64,000 bases of DNA, taken from NCBI RefSeq assembly GCF_029407905.1, contig NW_026577882.1:1426001-1490000 (forward strand), read 5' to 3'. Source of the DNA: Bubalus kerabau. Its lineage: Eukaryota > Chordata > Mammalia > Artiodactyla > Bovidae. The notes under the pieces are model-generated. The model was not told the origin of the DNA and did no database searches. It saw only the letters and a program-made list of their open reading frames with translations. Both the position numbers and the translations under genes were made by a program. Positions 48,001 to 61,228 of the stretch are shown one piece after another (position 1 is the first letter of the stretch; each line of letters begins with the position of its first letter).

Positions 48001-51000
48001 CTCTCGAGTTGCTCAGGGAGTCTCAGGCCCCCCGTCGAGCTGTGTGTGGAACCCGCGGGTCTTTGCGGACGATGCACGGGGGTGGCAGTGCCCCTTCGTG
48101 TTGTGCCTTCACCCACAGGGTTGCCTTCGAAGAGGGGTCCGGGCCTCGGGTCCTTCTCAAGAGCGGACCGGGGAATCGGGGGCGTTCGGCATGTGGCCCC
48201 ACCCACGTGGCTCGTCTCGAATTTCCTCGTGAGACCGGCCTCATCCTGAGGGGCGCCGGGAAGGCCGGGAACCCCTTCCAGACCACGCAGGGGAATCGCC
48301 TCTCCTGTCGCGATCAGGAGGGGAGAAGGGGCTCAGAGGAAGCGGTGCCGGGACCCTCGGTGTTCCCCTCGGGGGACCCCGGCATGTAGGGGGACTTTTG
48401 GGGGTCGCAGGAAGGCTGTCAGGGACCGTTTCGCCCTTCAGGGCGGAACAGGGGACTTCCCTTGAGACGCCGTCGCGGGCAAGGGCCTCATCTTGCCAAG
48501 AGGTGGGAACCACGTGGTTTTTCTCGAGTTGCGGCGGCATTCTCGAGTTACGACGGGCATCACAGCCTTCCCCTGGGGTTGGGCCTGGGAAGCCCAATCT
48601 TCCCCTCGGTTTGCGAGGGAAAGCTGGGGGTTGCGCTCGAGTCACTGCAGGGCCGAAGAGACCTCACCTAGGCGTGTGTCCAGGACCTAATATTCCTCTC
48701 CAGGGAAGGCAGGGATCTCGCGGTTGCATTCCAGGCTCCCCTGGGGAGTCAGGCCTCGTCTCGAGGTGAAGCCAAGGACTCCGCTCTCCTCTCGAGTCGC
48801 GACGCGGGTCTCTTGGAGCCCCCTGAGCGGCCTCAAGGGTGTCCAGCCTCCTCTTCCGTTTGGAGAGAGGACCCGGGATTGCTCTCCAGGCCATGCAGGA
48901 AAAGAAGGCCCTCAGCTGGCGAGGACGGGGCCGTCTCAGGGGTTTCCTCGAGCTGCGGCGCCCGTGGGGGTTTTCTCCCGAGGCACGACGAGGATCTCAG
49001 GGAGCCTCTCGTGCGGCGCCAGGGAAGTCAGGTCTCCATGCGAGTGGCCAGGGGGAGCGCGTCCTGGCTCTCGAGTCACGGGAGGGGACTAGGGCCTCGA
49101 GACGCGTTGAAGAAGGACTCTCGAGGTCTTTCTCGGGGGGCGGCGGGAAACCCTCGTTTCCCTCGCCTTCTGCCGGGGACCTTAGGGAACTTCCCAGGGT
49201 GCCTCTGAGAGGCGAGGGATCCTGTGGAGGTGGCGGGGCCCCTCGGGACTCCGCTGGGTCTGGCGCAACGGAAGAGGGCCTCACCTCGAGGGGAGGCAGG
49301 AACCTCAGGCTTCCTCTCCGTTTCGGACTGCGACCGCAGGGTCCCTGCAGAGTTGGGACAGGAGAGTCAGGCATCGTCTTGTCTGAGGAAGGGAACCCCG
49401 CTGGCCTCTCGAGTTGCTCAGGGGGTCTCAGGCCCCCCGTCGAGCTGTGTGTGGAACCCGCGGGTCTTTGCGGACGATGCCCGGGGGTGGCAGTGCCCCT
49501 TCGTGTTGTGCCTTCAGCCACAGGGTTGCCTTCGAAGAGGGGTCCGGGCCTCGGGTCCTTCTCAAGAGCGGACCGGGGAATCGGGGGCGTTCGGCAGGTG
49601 GCCCCACCCACGTGGCTCCTCTCGAATTTCCTCGTGAGACCGGCCTCATCCTGAGGGGCGCCGGGAAGGCCGGGAACCCCTTCCAGACCACGCAGGGGAA
49701 TCGCCTCTCCTGTCGCGATCAGGAGGGGAGAAGGGGCTCAGAGGAAGCGGTGCCGGGACCCTCGGTGTTCCCCTCGGGGGACCCCGGCGTGTGGGGGGAC
49801 TTTTGGGGGTCGCAGGAAGGCTGTCAGGGACCGTTTCGCCCTTCAGGGCGGAACAGGGGACTTCCCTTGAGACGCCGTCGCGGGCAAGGGCCTCATCTTG
49901 CCAAGAGGTGGGAACCACGTGGTTTTTCTCGAGTTGCGGCGGCATTCTCGAGTTACGACGGGGATCTCAGCCTTCCCCTGGGGTTGGCCCTGGGAAGCCC
50001 AATCTTCCCCTCGGGTTGCGAGGGAAAGCTGGGGGTTGCGCTCGAGTCACTGCAGGGTCGAAGAGACCTCACCTAGGCGTGTGTCCGGGACCTAATATTC
50101 CTCTCCAGGGAATGCAGGGATCTCGGGGTTGCATTCCAGGCTCCCCTGGGGAGTCAGGCCTCGTCTCGAGGGGAAGCCAAGGACTCCGCTCTCCTCTCGA
50201 GTCGCGACGCGGGTCTCTTGGAGCCCCCTGCGCGGCCTCAAGGGAGTCCAGCCTCCTCTTCCGTTTGGAGAGAGGACCCGGGATTGCTCTCCAGGCCATG
50301 CAGGAAAAGAAGGCCCTCAGCTGGCGAGGACGGGGGCGTCTCAGGTGTTTCCTCGAGCTGTGGCGCCCGTGGGGGTTTTCTCCCGAGGCACGACGAGGAT
50401 CTCAGGGAGCCTCTCGTGCGGCGCCAGGGAAGTCAGGTCTCCATGCGCGTGGCGAGGGGGAGCGCGTCCTGGCTCTCGAGTCACGGGAGGGGACTAGGGC
50501 CTCGAGACGCGTTGAAGAAGGACTCTCGAGGTCTTTCTCGGGGGGCGGCGGGAAACCCTCGTTTCCCTCGCCTTCTGCCGGGGACCTTAGGGAACTTCCC
50601 AGGGTGCCTCTGAGAGGCGGGGGATCCTGTGGAGGTGGCGGGGCCCCTCGGGACTCCGCTGGGTCTGGCGCAACGGAAGAGGGCCTCACCTCGAGGGGAG
50701 GCAGGAACCTCAGGCTTCCTCTCCATTTCGGACTGCGACCGCAGGGTCCCTGCAGAGTTGGGACAGGAGAGTCAGGCCTCGTCTTGTCTGAGGAAGGGAA
50801 CCCCGCTGGCCTCTCGAGTTGCTCAGGGGGTCTCAGGCCCCCCGTCGAGCTGTGTGTGGAACCCGCGGATCTTTGCGGACGATTCACGGGGGTGGCAGTG
50901 CCCCTTCGTGTTGTGCCTTCAGCCACATGGTTGCCTTCGAAGAGGGGTCCGGGCCTCGGGTCCTTCTCAAGAGCGGACTGGGGAATCGGGGGCGTTCGGC

Positions 51001-54000
51001 ATGTGGCCCCACCCACGTGGCTCGTCTCGAATTTCCTCTGGAAACCGGCCTCATCCTGAGGTGCGCCGGGAAGGCCGGGAACCCCTTCCAGACCACGCAG
51101 GGGAATCGCCTCTCCTGTCGCGATCAGGAGAGGAGAAGGGGCTCAGAGGAAGCGGTGCCGGGACCCTCGGTGTTCCCCTCGGCGGACCCCGGCGTTTCGG
51201 GGGACTTTTTGAGGTCGCATGAAGGCTATCAGGGACCGTTTCGCCCTTCAGGGTGGAACAGGGGACTTCCCTTGAGACGCCGTGGCGGGCAAGGGCCTCA
51301 TCTTGCCAAGAGGTGGGAACCACGTGGTTTTTCTCGAGTTGCGGCGGCATTCTCGAGTTACGACGGGGATCTCAGCCTTCCCCTTGGGTTGGCCCTGGGA
51401 AGCCCAATCTTCCCCTCGGGTTGCGAGGGACAGCTGGGGGTTGCGCTCGAGTCACTGCAGGGCCGAAGAGACCTCACCTAGGCGTGTGTCCGGGACCTAA
51501 TGTTCCTCTCTAGGGAAGGCAGGGATCTCGGGGTTGCCTTGCAGGCTCCCCCGGGGAGTCAGGCCTCGTCTCGAGGGGAAGCCAAGGACTCCGCTCTCCT
51601 CTCGAGTCGCGACGCGGGTTTCTTGAAGCACCCTGACCGGCCTCAAGGGAGTCCAGCCTCCTCTTTCGTTTGGAGAGAGGACCCGGGATTGCTCTCCAGG
51701 CCATGCAAGAGAAGAAGGCCCTCAGCTCGCGAGGACGGGGGTGTCTCAGGGGTTTCCTTGAGCTGTGGCGCCCGTGAGGGTTTTCACCCGTGGCACGACG
51801 AGGATCTCAGGGAGCCTCTCGTGCGGCGCCATGGAAGTCAGGTCTCCATGCGCGTGGCGAGGGGGAGCGCGTCCTGGCTCTCGAGTCACGGGAGGGGACT
51901 AGGGCCTCGAGACGCGTTGAAGAAGGACTCTCGAGGTCTTTGTCGGGGGGCGGCGGGAAACCCTCGTTTCCCTCGCCTTCTGCCGGGGACCTTAGGGAAC
52001 TTCCCAGGGTGCCTCTGAGAGGCGAGGGATCCTGTGCAGGGGGCGGGGCCCTTCGGGACTCCGCTGGGTCTGGCGCAACGGAAGAGGGCCTCACCTTGAG
52101 GGGAGGCAGGAACCTCAGGCTTCCTCTCTGTTTCGGACTCCGACCGCAGGGTCCCTGCAGAGTTGGGACAGGAGAGTCAGGCCTCGTCTTGTCTGAGGAA
52201 GGGAATCCCGCTGGCCTCTCGATTTGCTCAGGGGGTCTCAGGACCCTCGTCGAGCTGTGTGTGGAACCCGCGGGTCTTTGCGGACGATGCACGGGGTTGG
52301 CAGTGCCCCTTCGTGTTGTGCCTTCAGCCACAGGATTGCCTTCGAAGAGGGGTCCGGGCCTCGGGTCCTTCTCAAGAGCGGACCGGGGAATCGGGGGCGT
52401 TCGGCATGTGGCCCCACCCACGTGGCTCGTCTCGAATTTCCTCGTGAGACCGGCCTCATCCTGAGGTGCGCCGGGAAGGCCGGGAACCCCTTCCAGACCA
52501 CGCAGGGGAATCGCCTCTCCTGTCGCGATCAGGAGGGGAGAAGGGGCTCAGAGGAAGCGGTGCCGGGACCCTCGGTGTTCCCCTCGGGGGACCCCGGCGT
52601 GTCGGGGGACTTTTGGGGGTCGCAGGAAGGCTGTCAGGGACCGTTTCGCCCTTCAGGGCGGAACAGGGGTCTTCCCTTGAAACGCCGTGGCGGGCAAGGG
52701 ACTCATCTTGCCAAGAGGTGGGAACCACGTGGTTTTTCTCGACTTACGACGGCATTCTCGAGTTACGACGGGGATCTCAGCCTTCCCCTTGGGTTGGCCC
52801 TGGGAAGCCCAATCTTCCCCTCGGGTTGAGAGGGACAGCTGGGGGTTGCGCTCGAGTCAGTGCAGGGCCGAAGAGACCTCACCTAGGCGTGTGTCCGGGA
52901 CCTAATATTCCTCTCGAGGGAAGGCAGGGATCTCGGGGTTGCATTGCAGGCTCCCCCGGGGAGTCAGGCCTCGTCTCGAGGGGAAGCCAAGGACTCCGCT
53001 CTCCTCTCGAGTCGCGACGCGGGTCTCTTGGAGCCCCCTGAGCGGCCTCAAGGGAGTCCAGCCTCCTCTTCCGTTTGGAGAGAGGACCCGGGATTGCTCT
53101 CCAGGCCATGCAGGAGAAGAAGGCCCTCAGCTGGCGAGGACGGGGGCGTCTCAGGGGTTTCCTCGAGCTGCGGCGCCCGTGGGGGTTTTCTCCCGAGGCA
53201 CGACGAGGATCTCAGGGAGCCTCTCGTGCGGCGCCAGGGAAGTCAGGTCTCCATGCGCGTGGCGAGGGGGAGCGCGTCCTGGCTCTCGAGTCACAGGAGG
53301 GGACTAGGGCCTCGAGACGCGTTGAAGAAGGACTCTCAAGGTCTTTCTCGGGGAGCGGCGGGAAACCCTCGTTTCCCTCGCCTTCTGCCAGGGACCTTAG
53401 GGAACTTCCCAGGGTGCCTCTGAGAGGCGAGGGATCCTGTGGAGGTGGCGGGGCCCCTCGGGACTCCGCTGGGTCTGGCGCAACGGAAGAGGGCCTCACC
53501 TCGAGGGGATTCAGGAACCTCAGGCTTCCTCTCCGTTTCGGACTCCGACCGCAGGGTCCCTGCAGAGTTGGGACAGGAGAGTCAGGCCTCGTCTTGTCTG
53601 AGGAAGGGAACCCCGCTGGCCTCTCGAGTTGCTCAGGGGGTCTCAGGCCCCTCGTCGAGCTGTGTGTGGAACCCGCGGGTCTTTGCGGACGATGCACAGA
53701 GGTGGCAGTGCCCCTTCGTGTTGTGCCTTCACCCACAGGGTTGCCTTCGAAGAGGGGTCCGGACCTCGGGTCCTTCTCAAGAGCGGACCGGGGAATCGGG
53801 GGCGTTCGGCATGTGACCCCACCCACGTGGCTCGTCTCGAATTTCCTCGTGAGACCGGCCTCATCCTGAGGGGCGCCGGGAAGGCCGGGAACCCCTTCCA
53901 GACCACGCAGGGGAATCGCCTCTCCTGTCGCGATCAGGAGGGGAGAAGGGGCTCAGAGGAAGCGGTGCCGGGACCCTCGGTGTTCCCTTCGGGGGACCCC

Positions 54001-55300
54001 GGCATGTCGGGGGACTTTTGGGGGTCGCAGGAAGGCTGTCAGGGACCGTTTCGCCCTTCAGGGCGGAACAGGGGACTTCCCTTGAGACGCCGTCGCGGGC
54101 AAGGGCCTCATCTTGCCAAGAGGTGGGAACCACGTGGTTTTTCTCGAGTTGCGGCGGCATTCTCGAGTTACGACGGGGATCTCAGCCTTCCCCTTGGGTT
54201 GGCCCTGGGAAGCCCAATCTTCCCCTAGGGTTGCGAGGGACAGCTACGGGTTGCACTCGAGTCACTGGAGGGCCGAAGAGACCTCACCTAGGCGTGTGTC
54301 CGGGACCTTATATTCCTCTCCAGGGAAGGAAGGGATCTCGGGGTTGCATTGCAGGCTCCCCCGGGGAGTCAGGCCTCGTCTCGAGGGGAAGCCAAGGACT
54401 CCGCTCTCCTCTCGAGTCGCGACGCGGGTCTCTTGGAGCCCCCTGAGCGGCCTCAAGGGAGTCCAGCCTCCTCTTCCGTTTGGAGTGAGGACCCGGGATT
54501 GCCCTCCAGGCGATACAGGAGAAGAAGGCCCTCAGCTCGCGAGGACGGGGGCGTCTCAGGGGTTTCCTCGAGCTGCGGCGCCCTTGGGGGTTTTCACCCG
54601 AGGCACGACGAGGATCTCAGGGAGCCTCTCGTGCGGCGCCAAGGAAGTCAGGTCTCTATTGGCGTGGCGAGGGGGAGCGCGTCCTGGCTCTCGAGTCACG
54701 GGAGGGGACTAGGGCCTCGAGACGCGTTGAAGAAGGACTCTCGAGGTCTTTCTCGGGGGGCGGCGGGAAACCCTCGTTTACCTCGCCTTCTGCCGGGGAC
54801 CTTAGGGAACTTCCCAGGGTGCCTCTGAGAGGCGAGCGATCCTGTGGAGGTGGCGGGGGCCCTCGGGACTCCGCTGGGTCTGGCGCAACGGAAGAGGGCC
54901 TCACCTCGAGGGGGGCAGGAACCTCAGGCTTCTTCTTTGTTTCGGACTCCGACCGCAGGGTCCCTGCAGAGTTGGGACAGGAGAGTCAGGCCTCGTCTTG
55001 TCTGAGGAAGGGAACCCCGCTGGCCTCTCGAGTTGCTCAGGGGGTCTCAGGCCCCTCGTCGAGCTGTGTGTGGAACCCGCGGGACTTTGCGGACGATGCC
55101 CGGGGGTGGCAGTGGCCCTTCGTGTTGTGCCTTCACCCACAGGGTTGGTTTCGAAGAGGGGTCCTGGCCTCGGGTGCTTCTCAAGAGCGGACCGGGGAAT
55201 CGGGGGCGTTCGGCATGTGGCCCCACCCACGTGGCTCGTCTCGAATTTCCCTGTGAGACCGGCCTCATCCTGAGGTGCACCGGGAAGGCCGGGAACCCCT
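45100..55300 (+). repeat. Homogeneous GC-rich, CpG-rich satellite run
   Basis: Anchors are at 45755, 47157, 48562, 49967, 51372, 52777 and 54182. From 47157 to 54182 the period is exactly 1405 bp five times running. These monomers keep CpG at places where others have TpG or CpA (for example GACCACGCAGGGGAATCGCC, CGTCGCGGGCAAGG, CGAGGACGGGGGCG), and neighbours are nearly identical. The long open frames here (up to ~420 codons at 49791-51059) reflect few stop codons in GC-rich repeats, not genes. Recent homogenisation is the simplest reading. Confidence 0.9.
47909..50402 (+). repeat. GC-rich monomer pair, copy 2 (block C)
   Basis: Counterpart of 39492-41985 at +8417 bp. It includes the rare CATCACAGCC and CAGGGAGTCTCAGG variants that the neighbouring GC-rich monomers lack. 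Confidence 0.85.
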
Positions 55301-57743
55301 TCTGAACCACGCAGGGGAATCGACTCTCCTGTCGTTATCAGGAGGGGAGAACGGGCTCAGATGAAGCTCTGCCGGGAGTCTTGGTGTTCCCTCGAGGGTA
55401 CCCGGCGTGTCGGGGAGCTTTTGGTGGTCGCACGAAGGGTGTCAGGTACTGTTTCGCACTTCAGGGCGGAACATGGGACTTCCCCTGAGACGGTGTAGTG
55501 GGCAAGGGCCTCATCTTGCGAAGACGTTGGAACCACGTGTTTTTTCTCGAGTTGCGGCAGGATTCTCGAGTGACGATGGGGATTACAGGCTTCCTCCTCT
55601 GTTGGCCCTGGGAAGCCCAGTCTTCCATTCGATTGGCGAGGGAAAGCTGAGGGTTGCGCTCGAGTCACTGCAGGACCAAAGAGACCTCATCTAGGCTTGT
55701 GTCCAGGACCTAATGTTCCTCTCCAGGGAAGGCAGGGATCTCGGGGTTGCATTCCAGGATCCCCCTGGGTGTCAGGCCTCGTCTCGAGGGGAAGCAAAGG
55801 ACTCCGCTGTCCTCCCGAGTCGCGACGCGGATATCTTGGAGCCCCCTAGTGGCGTCAATGGAGTCAAGCCTCCTCTTCATTTTGGAGAGAGGGCTCGGGA
55901 TTGTTCTCCAGGCCATGCAGGAAAAGAAGGCCCTTCACCTCACGAGGACGGCGACGTCTCAGGGGTTTCCTCGAGCTGCGGCGCCCGTGGGGGTTTTCTC
56001 CCGAGGCACGACGAGGATCTCAGGGAGCCTCTCGTGCGGCGCCAGGGAAGTCAGGTCTCCCTGCGCGTAGGGAGCAGGAGCGCGTTGTGGCTCTCGAGTA
56101 ATGGGAGGGGACTAGGGCCTCAAGACGCGTTGAAGAGGAACTCTCGAAGTCTTTCTCGGGTTGTGGCGGGAAAAAGTCGTTTTCCTCGACTTCTGCCGGG
56201 GACCTTAGGGAACTTCCCAGGGTGTCTCTGAGAGTTGAGGGATACTGTGGAGTTGGCGGTGCCTCTCGGGACTCCGCTGGGTTTGTCGCAATGGAAGAGG
56301 GGCTCATCTCGAGGGGAGGCACGAACCTCAGACTTCCTCTCTGTTTCGGACTCCGACATCAGGGTCCCTGCAGAGTTGGGACAGGAGAGTCAGGCTACGT
56401 CTTTTCTGAGGAATGGAACTCCGCTTGCCTCTCGAGTTGTTCATGGGGTTTCAGGCCCCTTGTCAAACTGTGTGTGGAATCTGCAGGTTTTTCCAGACGA
56501 TGCACGGGGGTGTCAGTGACCCTTCGTTTTTTGTCTTCATCCACAGGGTTGCCTTCGAAGAGGTGTCCGGGCATCGGGTTCTTATGAAGAGCGGACCGGG
56601 ATATCGGGGTCGTTCAGCATTTGGCACCACCCACGTGGGTTGTCTCGAATTTCCTCATGAAACCGGCCTCATCCTGAAGTGTGCCGCGAAGTTCATGAAA
56701 CTCTTCCAGACAAAGCAGAGGAATCGACCCTCCTGTGGTGATCAGGAGGGGAGAAGTGGCTCAGATGAAGTGCTGCTGGGAACCTCGGTGTTTCCCTCAA
56801 GTGAGACAGGTATGTCGGGTAACTTTTGGGGTCGCATAACGCGTTCCAAGTACCGTTTCGCTCTCCAAAATGGAACGTTGGACTTCTCTTGGGGTGCTCC
56901 AGCGGGCATGGGCCTCATCTTGGAATGACTGCGGAACCACTTGGTTTTTCTCGAGTTGCGGTGGGATATTTGAGTTACCACAGGGAATTCATGCTTCCTC
57001 TTGTGTTGGCCCACAAAAGTCTTATCTTCCATTCGAGATTCGAGGAAGAGCTGGAGGTGCGCTCTAGTCACTGAAGGCAAAAGAGACCCCACCAAGGCTT
57101 GTGTGCAGGACCTAATGTTCATGTCAAGGCTCGACAGGAATCTCGGGGTTGCATTCCAGACTCACCCTGGAGTCAGGCCTCGTCTCGAGGGGAAGCAAAG
57201 GACTCTGCTCTCCTCTCGAGTCAGACGGGTATGTCTTGGAGCCCACTGAGTGGCTTAAAGGGAGTCAAACCTCCTCTGGTGTTTGGAGGGAGGACACGGG
57301 ATTGCTCTCCAGGGAATGCATGAAATGAAGGCCCTCATCTCCCAATGACTGGGGTGTTCCGTAGGTTTTCTCGAGCTGTGGCGCTAGTGTGGGGTTTCTC
57401 ACGAAGTAAGACTGGGAGCTCAGTGAGCCTCTCACGTGGTGCCAGGGCAGTCAGGTCTCTATGCACGTGGTGAGAGGGAGCCCTTCATTGTTCTCGAGTC
57501 ATGGTAGGGGAATTGGGCCTGAAGATGTGTTAAAGAAGGACTCTCGAGGTCTTTCCTGGGTTGCAGCAGGAAACCCTGGGTTCCATCGACTTGTGCCAGT
57601 GACCTCAGGAAGCTTCTCAGCGTGCCTCTGAGAAGTCAGGGTCACTGTGGAGTTGGGAGGGGCCTCTCGGAACTCCACTGGGTTTGGTGCAATGGAAGGG
57701 GGCCTCATGACAAGTTGAGTCAGGAACCTCAGGGTTCCTCTCC

Positions 57744-57762
57744 TGGCTTCGAATGCGCCGGA
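57744..57762 (+). repeat. ~16-bp insertion in satellite monomer, form 1
   Basis: Where other monomers read CCTCTCCATTTCTGACTC, this one reads CCTCTCC then TGGCTTCGAATGCGCCGGA then TCTGACTCGG. The neighbouring monomer has a related insertion at 59164-59182. Confidence 0.75.
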
Positions 57763-59163
57763 TCTGACTCGGATCGCAGAGTCCCTGCAGAGTTGGGACA
57801 GGAGAGTCAGGCCTCGTCTTGTGTGGAGGAATGGAACTCTGCTTGACTCTCGCGTTGTTCATGGGGTGACAGGCCACTTGTCGATTTGTATGTGGAACTT
57901 GCGGGTTTTTCTGGACGATGCACTGGGGTGTCACTGCCCCTTCGTGTTGTGCCTTGTTCCACAGGATTGCCTTCGAGTTGGGTTCTGCCATCGGGTTCTT
58001 ATCAAGAGCGGACCAGGGAATCGGGGTCTTTTGGCATGCCGCACCACCCACGAGGCTATGTCTCGAATTTCCTCGTGAGACTGGCCTCAGCTTGATGTGT
58101 GCCAGGAAGGTCGGGAACGCCTTCCAGACAAAGCAGGGGAATCGAACCTCCTGTCGCGATCAAGAGGGGAGAAGAGTCTCAGATGAAGTGGTGCTGGGAA
58201 CCTCGGTGTTCTCCTCAAGTGAGACTGGTATGTCGGGGAACTTTTGGGGTCACATCAAGGGTTCCAAGTAACTTTTCGCTCTTCAATACGGAACGTGGGA
58301 CTTCTCTTGAGACGCTGTAGCGGGCAAGGGCCTCATGTTTCGATGACGGGGGAACCACGTGGTTTTTCTTGAGTTGGGGCGGGATTCTCGAGTTACAACC
58401 GGGAATTCAGGCTTCCTCTTCAACTGGCCCAGGGAAGTCCAGTTTTCATTCGAATTGCGAGTTAGAACTGGGGATTGCTCTCGAGACACTGCAGGGCCAA
58501 ATAGACCTCATCTAGGCTTGTGTCCAGGACCTAAAGTTCCTCTGCTGGGGCGACAGCGATCTCGGCATTGCATTCTCGACTCACCCAGGGAATCAGGCCT
58601 CATCTCGAGGGGAAGCCAAGGACACCGCTCTCCTGTCAAGTCGCGACGGGTATATCTTGGAGCTCACTGTGTGGCCTAAAATGAGTCAAGCCTCCTGTGG
58701 AGTTTGGAGAGAGGACTCAGGATTGCTCTCCAGGCCATACAGCAAAAGAAGGCCCTCATCTCGTGAGGACTGGGGCGTCTCGTGGGTATTCTCGAGCTGC
58801 GGCTCCAGTGTGGTGTTGCTCACGAGGTATAATGGGGAGCTCAGGGAGCCTCTCCTGTGGCGCCAGGGAAGTCAGGTTTCTATGCGCGTGGCTAGGGGGA
58901 GCGCGTCATTGCTCTCGAGTCATGGTAGGGGAATCGCACCTCAAGACGTGTTGAAGAAGGTCTCTCGAGGTCTTTTACGGGTTGGGGCAGGAAACCCTTG
59001 GTTCCCTCGACTTGTGCCGGTGATCTCAGGAAGGTCTAAGGGTGCCTCTGAGAAGTCAGGGATACTGTGCAGTTGGGAGGGGCCTCTCGGGACTCCACTG
59101 GGTTTGGTGCAATGGAAGAGGGCCTCATCTCGAGTGGAGGCAGAAAACTCATGTTTCCTCTCC

Positions 59164-59182
59164 TGACTTCCCCTGGGCCAGA
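59164..59182 (+). repeat. ~16-bp insertion in satellite monomer, form 2
   Basis: TGACTTCCCCTGGGCCAGA at the same monomer position as 57744, 1420 bp downstream. It shares TG(G/A)CTTC at the start and ATCTGACTCGGATCGCAG after the insertion. Confidence 0.75.
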
Positions 59183-61228
59183 TCTGACTCGGATCGCAGT
59201 TTAGCTGCAGAGTTAGAACAGGAGAGTCAGGCCTCGTCTTGTGTGGAGGAATGGCACTCTGCTTGCCTCTCCAGTTGTTCACGGGGTGACAGGTCACTTC
59301 TCGAGCTGTGTGTGGTACCTGCGGGGTTCTCCGGACGATACCCGGGGGTGTCAGTGCCCCTTCGTGTTGTGCCTTCATCAAAAGGGTTATCTTCAAAGAG
59401 GTGTCCGGGCATTGGGATCTTATCAAGAGTGAACCGGGAAATCGGGGTCTTTCGGCATGTGTCACCATCCACGAGGCTATGTCTCGAATATCCTCGTGAG
59501 ACCGGCCTCATCCTGAGATGCACCGGGAAAGGCGGGAACCCCTTCAAGACAAAACAGGGGAATCGACCCTCCTGTCGCGATCAGGAGGGGAGAAGGGGCC
59601 CAGATGTAGTGGTGCCGGGAACCTCGGTGTTCTCCTCGAGTCAGACCAGTGTGTCGAGGAATTTTTGTGGTCGCATCAAGGGTGCCAATACCGTTTCACA
59701 CTTCAAGACGGAACGTGGGACTTCTCTTGAGACGCTGTAGGGGGCAAGGGCCTCATCTTGCGATGACGGGGGAACCACGTAGCGTTTCTCGAGTTGTGGC
59801 GGGATTCTCGAGTTTCGACGGGGAATACAGTCTTCCTCATGTGTTGGCCCAGGGAAGTCCTATCTTCCATTCGAGTTTCAAGGGAGAGCTGGGGATTGCC
59901 CTCGAGTCACTGCAGGGCAAAATAGACCTCATCTAGGCTTGTGTCCAGGACTTAATGTTCATACCTAGGGGCGACAGGGATCTCGGGCTTGCATACCAGA
60001 CTCACCCGAGGAATCAGGCCTCGTCTCGAGGGGAAGCAAAGAACTCCGCTGTCCTTTTGAGTCGCGATGGGTATCTCTTGGAGCCCACTGTGTGCCCTAA
60101 AGGGAGTCAAGCCTCCTGTGCTGTTTGGATAGAGGACTCGGGATTCCTCTCCAGGCCATGCAGGAAAAGAAGGCCCTCATCTCACGATGACGGCGGCGTC
60201 TCGTGGGTTTTCTAGACTGCCGCGCTAGTGCCGGGTTTCTGACGAGGTACGAGAGGGAGCTCAGGGAGCCTCTCGTGTGGCGCCAGGGAAGTCAGGTCCC
60301 CATGAGATGGCTAGGGGGAGTTCGTCATTGCTCTCGAGTCATGGTAGGGTAATCGGGCCTCAAGACGGGTTGAAGAAGGACTCTCGAGGTCTTTCTCGGG
60401 TCACTGCATAAAACCCAGGGTTCCCTTGACTTGTGCCTGCGACCTCAGGGAGCTTCTCAGAGTGCCTCTGAGAAGTCAGGGATACTGTGCAGTTTGGAGG
60501 GGCCTCTCGAGACTCCTCTGCATTTGGTGGAATGTAAGAGGGACTCATCTCGAGTTGAAGCAGGAACCTCAGTGTTCCTCTCCATTTCTGACTCAGATCG
60601 CAAGTTCCCTGCATGTTGGTACAGGAGAGTCAGGCCTCGTCTTTTCTGGAGGATGGGACTCCTCTTGCCTCTCGAGTTGTTCTCGAGGTGACAGGCCACT
60701 TGTCGAGCTGTGTGTGTAACCTGCCCGTTTTTCCGGATGATGCACAGGTGTGTTAGTGCCCCTTCGTGTTGTACCTTCATACTCAAGGCTGCCTTCCAAG
60801 AGGTGTCCGAGCATCGGATTCTTATCAAGAGCGGACCGGGAAATTGGAGTCTTTCAGCAAGTGACACCACCCACAAAGCTACGTATCGAATTTCCCCATG
60901 AGAGCGGCCTCATCCTGAGTTGTGCAGGGAAGGTCGGGCCCCCTTGCAGACAAAGCAGGGGAATCGACCCACTGGTCACGATCAGGAGGGGAGAAGGGGC
61001 TTAAATGAAGTGGTGCCGGGAACCTCGGTGTTCCCCTTGAGTGAGACCGGCATGTTGGGGGACTTTTGAGGTCGCATCAAGGGTGCCAAGTACCGTTTCG
61101 CATTTCAAGACGGAACCTGGGACATCTTTTGTAACGCTGTAGCAGGCAAGGGCCTCATCTTGTGATGACGGGAGAACCACGTGGTTTTGCTCGAGTTGCG
61201 GCGGGATTCTCGAGTTATGACCGGGAAT

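Noticed and set aside
49791..51059. A 422-codon open frame on the + strand and many 100-270-codon frames on both strands throughout the satellite.
   Set aside because: They recur in every monomer, on both strands and several frames at once, resemble no protein family, and lie in GC-rich sequence with few stops. The 1405-bp period is not a multiple of three, so frames cannot continue from monomer to monomer.
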